64,000 nt of DNA from Candidatus Harpocratesius repetitus (GTDB lineage: Archaea; Asgardarchaeota; Lokiarchaeia; Sigyniarchaeales; Promethearchaeaceae): the NCBI GenBank assembly GCA_021498095.1, contig JAIZWK010000001.1, positions 3,287,450 to 3,351,449 of the forward strand. The letters run 5' to 3'. Below, one piece after another: positions 38,576-47,692 of this stretch. The notes under the pieces were generated by a model that was not told where the DNA came from, ran no database searches, and was given only the letters and a program-made list of their open reading frames with translations. Positions within the stretch are counted from its first letter, which is position 1. Each line of letters opens with the position of its first letter. The position numbers were made by a program, and so were the translations under genes.

Positions 38576-38923
38576 ATGCGAATTTCTCATGACACTCTTT
38601 TCGGCTTAAAAAAAAAAAAGGAAAAAACAAAAAAGTGGATTTTAAAAAATTGTCCGTATTGTAAAAGGCAGAATTTAAAGGGAAAAAAAGGATTACAACA
38701 ACATATTCAAGCAAAACACTCATATCTTAGTAGAAAAAAGAAGAAAATTAAGGAATTTAAATATAAAGAAGAATTATTGTTTCCTGAAATTGAAACATTA
38801 ACAAATCAATGCCCAATCTGCCACACCGAATTTAATTCAGTGGACCAAACATATAATCATTTTCGAGGGATTCATCATCAAAACACTGCTGTACTGGAAA
38901 ATACCATTATAAAGCTTTCATAA
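38576..38923 (+). CDS. Small protein with two C2H2 zinc fingers
   Basis: The 115-residue basic protein has two classical fingers of the form C-x2-C-x12-H-x4-H: CPYCKRQNLKGKKGLQQH near residue 27, and CPICHTEFNSVDQTYNH near residue 82. A Lys-rich linker joins them. It probably binds nucleic acid or protein. Such tandem fingers are typical of eukaryotes but known in some archaea. No partner is evident from its position between gdhA and an amino-acid permease. Confidence 0.75.
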   Translation: MRISHDTLFGLKKKKEKTKKWILKNCPYCKRQNLKGKKGLQQHIQAKHSYLSRKKKKIKEFKYKEELLFPEIETLTNQCPICHTEFNSVDQTYNHFRGIHHQNTAVLENTIIKLS

Positions 38924-39099
38924 ATCATAAGTTATACTTCCAAGACAATAATAAGCATTTTTCTACAGAATTCTAAATCCCTTTTGATTTATATCTTTGT
39001 GAATGCTTTGAAAATTTGTTCTACAAATGAGTATATTTATGGTATTTTTTGCAAAGATTTTTATTAGAGATTGGGTCTATTTTGATTTTAGTGATCACT

Positions 39100-40362
39100 A
39101 TGAGTGAAAACACAAATCAGAAAATTGAATATTTTGGTCTACTAGCTTTAGGTCTTACAACTGTTATTGGGTCTGGTATATGGGGAGATCCATTTTCTTG
39201 GGTAGATACTGCAGGTATTTTTGGAATTATTCCAGTAATTATTAGTTGGTTACTGCTTTTTACAGCGGGTTTATCATATGCTGAAGTTGTTGGTATGTTT
39301 CCAAACAGTGGAGGTCCTTATTCTTATGTAAGTGGGGCAATTAATAAGAAATGGGGTAGTTTTCTTGGATTTACATATTATCTGGGATATTTATTGATAA
39401 GCGTAATTTTAACATTTGTCTCAATTGCATCGTTCTTTGGATCAATAAATTTGAATAATCCTACACTTCTCGTAATTTTTACTGTTCTGCTTGTTATAAT
39501 CCTATCTTTTGTCGTTGAACTATTTCCTTTGAAAACTATCGGCTGGATTGCTTTGATATGGGTAGCAATAAAAATTATTCTTCTGATGATTGTTTTTATT
39601 TTCTTTATGATTAAAGGTGATAGTTCAAATTTAATTTCAGCTAAACCTACATTCGAAGAAATTAAGGTAGTTGGAAATGGTTCATTATGGGCCTTAATGG
39701 GATTTGAGGTTATTTTAGTACTAAGTGGAGATTTGTCACATAAAACTGATGATGGAAATTCGAAGAAAAAATTACCAAGAGGTATTCTTATCATATTAGG
39801 TATAATACTAATCATTTATATTGGAGTAATTATAGGAGTCAATTTTATTGTTAAGCAAGGTGCGCTAACTGCTTCAGGACTTCAAGCCTTTGAGTATGCA
39901 GCCCTTCAATCTGGTATTTCGACATCATTACTTTATGCATGTAAAGCTTTTTCATCTTTAGGGACAACATTTGCTATATTCTTCATCTTGACATATACTT
40001 TAAAAGTACTCGCAAAAGGTGATAGTCTTCCAAAAGTGTTTTCAAAGACAAAAAAAGGAATGTACATCAATAATGCAATCCTTACAGCAGTTCTTTCTGG
40101 AATATTTGCTTTAATCATGACTATATTAATCCAAATTACAAATGGAATAATCATTAATGTTTTTTCATATATCGGTTTAGGTTTTATTCTACTTTCCGCT
40201 ATGATTCCTGCGGGAATTATTGCTTTATATTTACGAATAAAAATGCCTATATTAGAACGCCCCTTTAAAACACCGATATACTATATTGTATTCCCACTTT
40301 CAATTGTTTTAGGGTTGTATCTATTCACATTAAATCTGTTAGCATTAATTGGTGCGCTTTAA
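39100..40362 (+). CDS. APC-superfamily amino-acid permease
   Basis: This 420-residue transporter has about 12 hydrophobic helices. The first unwound helix has GLTTVIGSGIWG, and GGPYSYVSGA in helix 3 is another APC hallmark. The most likely substrates are amino acids or amines, imported with a cation or exchanged. I take the ATG at 39100 (MSENTNQK) because the family's first helix begins shortly after; the 17 upstream codons are hydrophobic and implausible. Confidence 0.9.
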   Translation: MSENTNQKIEYFGLLALGLTTVIGSGIWGDPFSWVDTAGIFGIIPVIISWLLLFTAGLSYAEVVGMFPNSGGPYSYVSGAINKKWGSFLGFTYYLGYLLISVILTFVSIASFFGSINLNNPTLLVIFTVLLVIILSFVVELFPLKTIGWIALIWVAIKIILLMIVFIFFMIKGDSSNLISAKPTFEEIKVVGNGSLWALMGFEVILVLSGDLSHKTDDGNSKKKLPRGILIILGIILIIYIGVIIGVNFIVKQGALTASGLQAFEYAALQSGISTSLLYACKAFSSLGTTFAIFFILTYTLKVLAKGDSLPKVFSKTKKGMYINNAILTAVLSGIFALIMTILIQITNGIIINVFSYIGLGFILLSAMIPAGIIALYLRIKMPILERPFKTPIYYIVFPLSIVLGLYLFTLNLLALIGAL

Positions 40363-40490
40363 TTAGTTAAGCACCAAATTAATAAAGGATTTCTTTTTGA
40401 TTTTTATTTTTTTTTGTAATTACTTTTGATAATTGAGGGTATTTTAAATTTCAAAGATTCGAATTTTTTCATTTCATCATCTTAATTCTC

Positions 40491-40690
40491 CCGACTCAAA
40501 TCTAAAATATCCTTCCTTATTTTTTGTCGATTTTACCAAGGTGCCAAATTTAAGATATGTAATTCAAAAATTATAATAAAATCGACTTCAGATTGAAGAA
40601 TTTATAAACAGGATGGTAAATTTTTAATAAATTTTTTGAAAAAATCGAGTTCGACAAAAAAAGAATTGCGATATTTCAGATATAAGTCGG
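40491..40690. repeat. Long imperfect inverted repeat, MITE-like
   Basis: Arms 40491-40530 and 40651-40690 are 40 bp each and match at 30 of 40 positions when one is complemented. The first 20 and last 10 bases match best (CCGACT ... TCTxAAATATC and TTTTTGTCGA). The 120-bp centre is non-coding. The whole 620-bp gap between the amino-acid permease and the GTPase holds no gene, so this could be a small non-autonomous transposable element or a structured RNA. Confidence 0.6.
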
Positions 40691-40982
40691 ATATATATGA
40701 ATGATATTCAAAAAAGCGTTTAAATTAAAAAAGATAAAATATCCTCAATTAAAATTGGAAATTTTTCCTTAAAGCGTCACTTTATTTAGAAATTTGTTAG
40801 TAATATTTCTAATTATAAACTTCAAAAACTTTCCCGATATAATCTATATATTCGATATTTATGAAAATAAATCCGCTTTAGCAATAATATACAAAATTGT
40901 ATGAACGTTTTGATATTGTTGTTATTAAGAATTAATTGATGAAATAATTTTTTACCATAAGTCAATTCATGGGGTTATACAG

Positions 40983-41555
40983 ATGCAAACATATAAAATT
41001 GCGATCGTAGGAGATGGCGGCGTAGGAAAATCATCTTTATTAGATGCAAAGAAATCGAAAAATTTTCTTTCAAATCGAGCAATCACAGTCGGTGTCGATT
41101 TTGATTTCATCCCAATTGAGAAATCAACTCCAGAAAATGGAGAATCTCAGTTTTTAGTCATGGATCTTGGAGGACAAAAACGATTTCACTTTGTTCATGA
41201 TATGTATATACAAGGAATCAAAGGAGCAATAATATTATTTGATGTTTCTCGATTTCGAACGTTCCAAAATATAAAAAAATGGATTTCATTGATTATAAAG
41301 GAAAACTCACAAATTCCTATATTGTTAATTGGAAATAAATGTGATTTAATCACTAATGATGAGATTAAACTATTTGAAAAGGATCTTAATTCATTAATCG
41401 ATGAATATACAGAAACATGCAATTTATATGGTTTCATTTTCACTTCTGCAAAAGAAAAAGTAAATATTAACGAAACTTTTACAATATGCGAAGAAATGAT
41501 TCTGTGGGAACAAAAAACTGAGGAACCTAAAGCTTTAGGGATTATTAAAAATTAA
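40983..41555 (+). CDS. Small GTPase with Arf-like DxGGQ motif, copy 1 of duplicated module
   Basis: The 190-residue GTPase has G1 GDGGVGKSS, switch I with Thr in AITVGVDF, G3 DLGGQKRFHF, G4 GNKCDL and G5 TSAKEK. DLGGQ is an Arf/G-alpha style G3 with the catalytic Gln present. It has no N-terminal amphipathic extension and no C-terminal Cys. It converges on a V4R-like gene 33 bp downstream, and the pair is repeated at 42791-44065. Confidence 0.95.
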   Translation: MQTYKIAIVGDGGVGKSSLLDAKKSKNFLSNRAITVGVDFDFIPIEKSTPENGESQFLVMDLGGQKRFHFVHDMYIQGIKGAIILFDVSRFRTFQNIKKWISLIIKENSQIPILLIGNKCDLITNDEIKLFEKDLNSLIDEYTETCNLYGFIFTSAKEKVNINETFTICEEMILWEQKTEEPKALGIIKN

Positions 41556-41588
41556 TCATCAACATTCTTAAAAAATTTTTTTAAAAAA

Positions 41589-42263
41589 TTATACTTGCTC
41601 AGATTTCTTTATATTTAAAAAGATTGTAGAACCTGTCATAACATATTCAATTACAATTGAAACTGAATGCATATATTCTTGAATTGCATCGAGCATTCCT
41701 TGAGCAAGTCCAATAATAAATTGCGGTGATAAAGTATCTTTTAAAATAATTGATTGTCGATCTTCTTGAATAACTTTAATTTTTGCACTTTTTTCAAAAA
41801 TTGGGATAAGCTCAGTTTTCAAAATCAGCTCAGGATCAATTGAAAAAGAGGCTCCCATTTTTAATAATGGTTCCCTTCGTTTCTGCCATAAATAACGACC
41901 AGTAATCCTTCCAGCGATAAATAAATCTTCAGAATTTTTAATTTTTTGAATAACTTGTGAAAGAAACCTTAAAAAATGAGAATTTGGATCATCACTTTTG
42001 ATCAATTTAGCTATTGTGTCTTTAACATCTAATAAACTTGTAGATTTAACAAAAACGGAGGATTCTTGATCTTTTACAAGCAAAACTCTTTCAATACTAC
42101 GTGGATTTAAATTTTCATCCAAATATACGGTAATAAAATGATCATTATGTGAGACTAGAATAGGAAGTATTCCTGAAGTTCCAAATTCAGGTTTAATTTG
42201 ATCTGGATCGATTTCATATTCAAATGTTTCTCCACAAGTACATTCTAACCGAATTTTTTTCAT
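41589..42263 (-). CDS. V4R/Bet3-like domain protein beside GTPase, copy 1
   Basis: The 224-residue protein begins with LECTCGETFEYEIDP, a short strand-rich head with a CxC pair and then HNDHFITVYLDEN. The C-terminal part (residues ~105-220) reads like a V4R domain: a helix with AGRITGRYLW, then LIPIFEKSAKIKVIQED, a strand, FIIGLAQGMLDAIQE and a last strand TGSTIFLNI. V4R has been proposed as the ancestor of Bet3, a TRAPP subunit that helps activate Rab GTPases. The Cys residues of ordinary V4R domains at the end are missing. It is convergent with a GTPase. Confidence 0.6.
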   Translation of the reverse strand: MKKIRLECTCGETFEYEIDPDQIKPEFGTSGILPILVSHNDHFITVYLDENLNPRSIERVLLVKDQESSVFVKSTSLLDVKDTIAKLIKSDDPNSHFLRFLSQVIQKIKNSEDLFIAGRITGRYLWQKRREPLLKMGASFSIDPELILKTELIPIFEKSAKIKVIQEDRQSIILKDTLSPQFIIGLAQGMLDAIQEYMHSVSIVIEYVMTGSTIFLNIKKSEQV

Positions 42264-42376
42264 ATTTTTATTTATGAGAGAATAGATTTAAATATTTAAT
42301 TCAGAAATATTTCCCACTTCTAAAAAAGAGAAATTATGAAAAAAGAAAAAATCTCGTAAATTTTAAAAAAAATATA

Positions 42377-42660
42377 AGAGCCTTTGTCAACATTTGATAG
42401 ATTAATAAAAAAATAAAAATCCTGCATAATTTACGCATTTACCAACATTTCATCCAAATTTGAAATTTGTCGATCAAAAATTTAGAACTTTTTTTATCAA
42501 ATCCTACTAAAATTTGATTAAAAATAGTCAAAAATCAACCCATAATTATATTTTCTAAAGTTTATCTTTGCCGACTGAAATAATTCTTGGATAAGTTTGA
42601 TTATTGTCGAAAAATGAAAGATTAAAATGGAAATTCTGTCAAAAATAAAGAAGTTGCTAG
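42377..42660 (+). repeat. Dispersed repeat, copy B (longest)
   Basis: This non-coding stretch upstream of the second GTPase contains everything found in the other copies. 42402-42462 matches copy C with few differences, 42509-42660 matches copy A, and 42377-42409 matches the joined flanks of the IS630 element at 27 of 33 positions. The function is unknown: a degenerate mobile element or an extended promoter block. Confidence 0.8.
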
Positions 42661-42790
42661 AATCTCATAAAACTGGAAATTTTTCAAAATGAATATAATA
42701 AATATTAACGTATAATTATACTAAATAAATAGTGTTTAAGTATCAGTAATTCTCTATTTGCAAATCAATAAACAAATAAAGGTATAATTT

Positions 42791-43369
42791 ATGATCCATA
42801 AAATTGCTCTCCTAGGTGCTGGAGGTAGTGGTAAAAGCTCAATCCTTGAAATGAAAAAATCAAAAACTTTTCAAGAAAATAAATCTATCACAATAGGTGT
42901 AGACATTGAATTTATACCTATACAAAATCCAGAGATTGATGATGGTAAAGGTCAATTCTATACTGTTGATTTAGGTGGACAACAAAGATTTCAACTTATG
43001 CATGATGCATATATTAAAGGTATAGAAGGTGCCTTGATTGTTTTCGATCTCTCCAGATATCGTACATTTGTGGACATTCCAACATATATTGATCTAGTTA
43101 TTAAAGAAAATATCTCTATTCCAATTTTATTAGTTGGAAATAAAATAGATTTGATTTCAAAAGACCAGGAAGAACAATATGAAAAAGATCTTATAACATT
43201 TTATGAGAAATATAGAGATAAATGCAATTTGTATGGATACATTTTCACTTCAGCAAAAAATAATTACAATATTGAAGGTACTTTTGCAATCTGTGAAGAA
43301 ATGATTCTTTGGGAAAAATACCCTTTACAAGCTCAAGTCTCAAAAAAAGCCCATCAATTACAAAATTAA
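42791..43369 (+). CDS. Small GTPase with Arf-like DxGGQ motif, copy 2
   Basis: This 192-residue paralogue of the GTPase at 40983 has GAGGSGKSS, SITIGVDIE, DLGGQQRFQL, GNKIDL and TSAKNN. Its core and its ending (FAICEEMILWEKYP) are closely matched in copy 1 (FTICEEMILWEQKT), so the pair arose by duplication. The catalytic Gln is kept and there is no lipid-anchor Cys. It converges on a second V4R-like gene with a 24-bp gap. Confidence 0.95.
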   Translation: MIHKIALLGAGGSGKSSILEMKKSKTFQENKSITIGVDIEFIPIQNPEIDDGKGQFYTVDLGGQQRFQLMHDAYIKGIEGALIVFDLSRYRTFVDIPTYIDLVIKENISIPILLVGNKIDLISKDQEEQYEKDLITFYEKYRDKCNLYGYIFTSAKNNYNIEGTFAICEEMILWEKYPLQAQVSKKAHQLQN

Positions 43370-43393
43370 CTGAAGCAAATATTGATATTTTTA

Positions 43394-44065
43394 TTATTTA
43401 TTAACAATAGATAAAAAAATCGAAGAACCAGAATCAACAAATTCTAAAAATTCTGGTAAATCTGTGTGCATAAAACTTTGAATAGCTGTTACAATACCTT
43501 GTGTCATTCCTATCATAAATTTAGTTGAAATCACATTTTCAAGTACATATGAATATTTATTTTCTTGAATTACTTTAACTTGAGCAGTTTTCGAAAAAAT
43601 CGGCAGGATCTCTTCAGATAATATCATTATTGGATCGGCAGAAAAAGTAGCACCCATTTTTAATATTGGTTCTCGTCGTTTATGCCACAAATATCTTCCT
43701 GTAATACGGCCTGCCATAAATTGATCTTCTTCTGATTTAAATTCTTGCAAGACTTTTGAAAGGAATTGTAAAAAATGAAAACGAGGGTCAATAAATCGAA
43801 TAAGTTTATTTACTTTTTGTTCAACATTACTTTGATTTTCATCAGTAAGTATTATTGAAGATAAATTGCTATTATGCAATAAAATTACTTGTTCCACTCT
43901 TAAAATATCATAATGTTTATCAAGCAGAACTGTAATTAAATGATTTTTATGTTTAAGAAGAAATGGTGGGAATGAAGAATGCCTAGTTTTTAATTTAATA
44001 TCTTGTGGATCAAAATTAAACGAAAAAAATTCTCCACACGGACATTCTATCCGAATTTCTTTCAT
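43394..44065 (-). CDS. V4R/Bet3-like domain protein beside GTPase, copy 2
   Basis: This 223-residue paralogue of 41589-42263 shares IECPCGE at the start, AGRITGRYLWHKRREPILKMG in parts, and the end SGSSIFLSI. The head has the CxC pair and HKNHLITVLLDK. Conservation is strongest in the AGRITGRYLW helix and the following KMGA-F segment, which may contact the GTPase. Same arguments as for copy 1: the V4R assignment is by fold pattern, not by database search. Confidence 0.6.
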   Translation of the reverse strand: MKEIRIECPCGEFFSFNFDPQDIKLKTRHSSFPPFLLKHKNHLITVLLDKHYDILRVEQVILLHNSNLSSIILTDENQSNVEQKVNKLIRFIDPRFHFLQFLSKVLQEFKSEEDQFMAGRITGRYLWHKRREPILKMGATFSADPIMILSEEILPIFSKTAQVKVIQENKYSYVLENVISTKFMIGMTQGIVTAIQSFMHTDLPEFLEFVDSGSSIFLSIVNK

Positions 44066-44144
44066 AAATAGATTGAGGAAAATTCTCCTTAAAAATGTTT
44101 AACAATTTTTGAAGTAAATCACATTATTAATTATATATAACATC

Positions 44145-45395
44145 TTAGAAAAATTCTGAAAGGCAATAGGACTGTAGCGGAAACCAATTATTAAGAATAG
44201 CATTACTTTCTTTTTTCAATCCATCTATCCACTGAAAATATGTTAGTTCTGATATAGAACAAGAACCATATAGCAATGCAGTTAACGCACCAATTGAAAA
44301 TATAGGTTTTGTTCTATCCAATTCAGAACTTATCTTTGAAATATCAAGCTGATATTTATGCGGTTGAATATTTACTTCCTCAACAGCTTCCAATTTGTAC
44401 ACACCTGTATTCCAGGGAGCAAGAGGATCTGAAATACTGAAAATAAAGTTTCCAGGTTGTTTTACTTGAATATCTTTAAATGCTTCTTTAATATTTATTA
44501 TTCTTGCCATGGTTTGCAAATGCTGGCGTATATTAACTTTTGTGAACCCTTGTAACCACGAAAAGTAGTTAGATTCATGAGGATATAAGGGTAAAACAAC
44601 TTTGTGAATTTGATCTCTATGGAAATATAGATAATAAAACAAACTATGTTTAGCTTCTAAGCTAGAATGCAAAAATCGAACTCGATTGAAGGTGCCAATA
44701 TCGTGTTCTCCAAACAATTGATATCCATAACCAGAAACCGAATAACTTAGAAATCCTTCAGCAATTCCATCTGGGTTATATACAATTACTGCTGGACTTT
44801 TATTATTTTTTAATAATTCATCCCATCTTTTTGAAGGACGCTTAACACCACCGTGAAATTGAGACACAGTATGATTATGTAACGTTTCATAAATTTTTGT
44901 AGCTTTATCGACTGAAGTTCTATGGATTTGATAACCTTCAGGAAGAGCATTCCATCGAGACAACCAAGCAGGATTGATTTCAATAAATCGGTGTGGAGTA
45001 GTATTAACATAACCAAAATGCTTATAGTATGAATCTTTGAAGGCATATAAAGTACTTACTGCCATTCCTGCTTTAAATTCAGCGAAAAATGTTTCAGTAA
45101 TTAGTTTACGAACATTGCCTTGTCCTCGATTTTCAGGACTTGTGGCAACCATTGCAATTCCGCCCATTTTTTTGAAAATACCACGAATATTTTGGAGCAA
45201 TGGTATATTGCGAAGAACCGCCACTATTTTTTCGTTTTCTATTGCAACTAAGTGATCTTCATAGGTTGTTTCGAATTTTTCTTCAATATCATTAAGTTCA
45301 GCAGAAGAAAACCCATAACTAAGATGATTCAATTCCATTATTTGCGATTTATCTGCCAATTCGGCACTTCTAACCTTAATTTGTTCAATTGTCAA
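44145..45395 (-). CDS. GNAT acetyltransferase, Eis-like
   Basis: The 416-residue protein starts with a GNAT domain whose acetyl-CoA loop is TSPENRGQGNVRKL, followed by the second GNAT-like half (TTPHRFIEINPAWLSRW) and a C-terminal sterol-carrier-like part (FSISDPLAPWNTGVYKLE, SIGALTALLYG). This three-part plan is that of the Eis family, which N-acetylates amines such as aminoglycosides in bacteria; its native substrate here is unknown. The start codon is TTG at 45395 behind TAGGAGTAG. Confidence 0.85.
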   Translation of the reverse strand: MTIEQIKVRSAELADKSQIMELNHLSYGFSSAELNDIEEKFETTYEDHLVAIENEKIVAVLRNIPLLQNIRGIFKKMGGIAMVATSPENRGQGNVRKLITETFFAEFKAGMAVSTLYAFKDSYYKHFGYVNTTPHRFIEINPAWLSRWNALPEGYQIHRTSVDKATKIYETLHNHTVSQFHGGVKRPSKRWDELLKNNKSPAVIVYNPDGIAEGFLSYSVSGYGYQLFGEHDIGTFNRVRFLHSSLEAKHSLFYYLYFHRDQIHKVVLPLYPHESNYFSWLQGFTKVNIRQHLQTMARIINIKEAFKDIQVKQPGNFIFSISDPLAPWNTGVYKLEAVEEVNIQPHKYQLDISKISSELDRTKPIFSIGALTALLYGSCSISELTYFQWIDGLKKESNAILNNWFPLQSYCLSEFF

Positions 45396-45551
45396 AATGA
45401 CTACTCCTAATGATTGGATATATCAAAAGCCCTATAATAAAATAAAGAGCTAACAATGATACTAAATAAAAGAGAATATTTAAAGAAATATTTCTCAAAA
45501 ATGGTTAAAAAATTAATTGGTTTGGTTCTCGCTGAACAATACGGAGTTATT

Positions 45552-45734
45552 TTATGGAATTCGAGTTAAATATCCATTAGGATAGTGAATTTTAGGGCGA
45601 ATGGGTTTCTTGTCCGAAGAAGGTGTTTCTGAGATATTATTCATTTCATTCATTGTTTTGGTTAAATTATTATTAGTAAGATTCTTAATTTTCTGTATAT
45701 TTCCATGTTTTTTTTGTTCAATCATAGTTGTCAT
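45552..45734 (-). CDS. Possible small protein, uncertain
   Basis: A 60-codon frame is preceded by AGAGGTGA directly before two close ATGs (MTTM), which is a fair ribosome-binding site for the second. The product is Asn/Lys/Thr-rich and ends in a proline-containing tail (RPKIHYPNGYLTRIP). It has no family and may be disordered. I give it even odds of being translated. Confidence 0.4.
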   Translation of the reverse strand: MTTMIEQKKHGNIQKIKNLTNNNLTKTMNEMNNISETPSSDKKPIRPKIHYPNGYLTRIP

Positions 45735-46048
45735 TCACCTCTAAGAGAATATGAAATCAAGCTTTTAGAATATATAGAGTGAAGTGATTTTAATCGAATA
45801 ATTATAATCTTGACATTTCACACTTTTCTTTTTTAAAAAAATAATATTTATATCTATTTTTAGAAGTATAGAATTCTTTTTAATTGGTAGGAAATAGGAG
45901 AAAATTTAAGATGGAATATCCATAAAGCCATCATTTTCATTATTTCATTTATCTTCTTTTTTTTCTTGGTGTTAAGAAATTTCTTCTATTAAGTTAAAGA
46001 TCAGTATTTTTATACTTGGGTTTTATTTTATTTCATTTTCCAATTTAA
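45735..46048. other. Intergenic region with nothing recognisable
   Basis: These ~310 bp between a doubtful small gene and the next minus-strand gene are AT-rich, with no frame, hairpin or repeat of note. Confidence 0.35.
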
Positions 46049-47581
46049 TTACAAGTTTTTAGAAGTTTGTTTCAAATCAACGATTTCTGCCAAAGATTGC
46101 TCTATTTTCTCCATGGTTTTCCTTAAAATACTTCCATATTCTATTTTTCCTATGGTTACAGAAGTTAAAATTTGATAAGCCCCTCCAATGTCGACAAGAT
46201 TAATCAATCCATGTTCGTAGATGCAAATGGTTTTAGTCAAAGCAAATTCTCGATTAAATTTCATACAGATCATTTGACAGATTGTAATTAAACTAGCGCT
46301 AACATGTGATAAGTTTTCCATCTTCTCTTGAAGACTTGTTTTTAATTGATGAAGTTCCTGTCGAAGTTGTTTTTTCTTATATTCTGAATCTTCCCGTAAT
46401 ATTTTTTGAATAAGTTGGGCTTCACGCAATGTCCGGCTCCTAGAAATTAATTTTCCAAACTCATTACCTTTCCGAGATGTAATATATTTTTCAGGGAAAT
46501 CCTTAATACTTAATAAATTTTCACGAATTTTAAATACACATTTTTCTGAAGGAATTGTAAAATAATATAGTAAATCTAAATCTTTACAAGATATGACCAA
46601 ACTTTCAACAGGATTAATAGGAAACATAATTTCACGTAATTCTCCTAATCCTTCAACACTTGAAAATTGTCCTGCAAATATTCTAGGGCCTTCAACAGCG
46701 AGGTTTAAGAAAGCATCAGTTTTAGAAGCATATTGAACTTCGTCTGCAACTTGAAATCCAAAAAGACCTGAATTTCCTGTAGGCAATTTTAATAAATTAA
46801 AATAATCATTTAGCCATGTATTTTCGGAGGTATCGAAATCCAGCAAGTATTTAGAAAGGATTTTCTTTATTTTAGTTAATTCGGCAAGATTCACGTAAAA
46901 TTTTCGATCTTTTATTTCAAAAACAGAAGGAATTGCGGAGTTAAAATGATTAAATAAAGGTTCAGAACGTTTTAAGCCGTGATTCTGGAGAAATTTCTTC
47001 AATATTTTCAAATTAAGTTGAATGGGTCGATTTTGCTGCGAAATAGTGTCATGCATGAACATCGTTTGTCGAGAATGCTTTTTACCTGCATTCTGTAAAT
47101 ATTCAACTAATTTTTGCCTACCTTCTTGAGATTCATAATCAATGTTTAATGATGAGCCTTCGCCAAATAAATTCATCCATTCAGGACTCTTTTCAGAATC
47201 AAATAAAGGAATGTGAAGATAATTCATAAAATTAGTAAAATCAAATTTTGCAGATAAGAATCTGATCAATTCTATTATAGCGCGCCGTCCAGATTCACTT
47301 CTATAATCAAACAAGCCATTATTTTGAGGTACTTGTAAAATTTTTAATTCTAATAGTTTTGAAATCAATTTTTTATAAATAACACCACGAGGTTCAGTGA
47401 GTATGATTTTATCCCAATGAGAATAGCGAGTTAAAATTCGTGCTCGTTTTAATTCATTAAGGGCTGAAACAAGATCGCCATTCTTAGTTTTGGGCTTAAT
47501 ATCATCAAAAATTAAGCGATAATATCGAGGGCTCGAATAGATCACAAATTCTTCTAAAGTGATCCCCGTGGTATCCACCAT
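46049..47581 (-). CDS. Unknown protein downstream of the UFL1-like gene
   Basis: The 510-residue protein has no family that I recognise. The first ~75 residues could be a winged helix (LEEFVIYSSPRYY ... LVSALNELKRARILTRY). The C-terminal third has a coiled coil (KKKQLRQELHQLKTSLQEKMENL), then a short alpha/beta part (FALTKTICIYEHGLINLVDIG) that resembles a roadblock/longin-type strand pair. It sits 111 bp downstream of the UFL1-like gene on the same strand, so the products may work together. Confidence 0.6.
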   Translation of the reverse strand: MVDTTGITLEEFVIYSSPRYYRLIFDDIKPKTKNGDLVSALNELKRARILTRYSHWDKIILTEPRGVIYKKLISKLLELKILQVPQNNGLFDYRSESGRRAIIELIRFLSAKFDFTNFMNYLHIPLFDSEKSPEWMNLFGEGSSLNIDYESQEGRQKLVEYLQNAGKKHSRQTMFMHDTISQQNRPIQLNLKILKKFLQNHGLKRSEPLFNHFNSAIPSVFEIKDRKFYVNLAELTKIKKILSKYLLDFDTSENTWLNDYFNLLKLPTGNSGLFGFQVADEVQYASKTDAFLNLAVEGPRIFAGQFSSVEGLGELREIMFPINPVESLVISCKDLDLLYYFTIPSEKCVFKIRENLLSIKDFPEKYITSRKGNEFGKLISRSRTLREAQLIQKILREDSEYKKKQLRQELHQLKTSLQEKMENLSHVSASLITICQMICMKFNREFALTKTICIYEHGLINLVDIGGAYQILTSVTIGKIEYGSILRKTMEKIEQSLAEIVDLKQTSKNL

Positions 47582-47692
47582 ATCTTATCAAATGAATACA
47601 TGCTAATAAATATTCAAATGATTAAATAATCACCTACTTAATTTTATTTAAAAGAGAAAAAAAGAAGTCGAATATTCAAAATCATAGTAAAT

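Noticed and set aside
38576..38923. RING finger ubiquitin ligase near the E1 gene
   Set aside because: The Cys/His spacing is that of two C2H2 zinc fingers, not a RING cross-brace.
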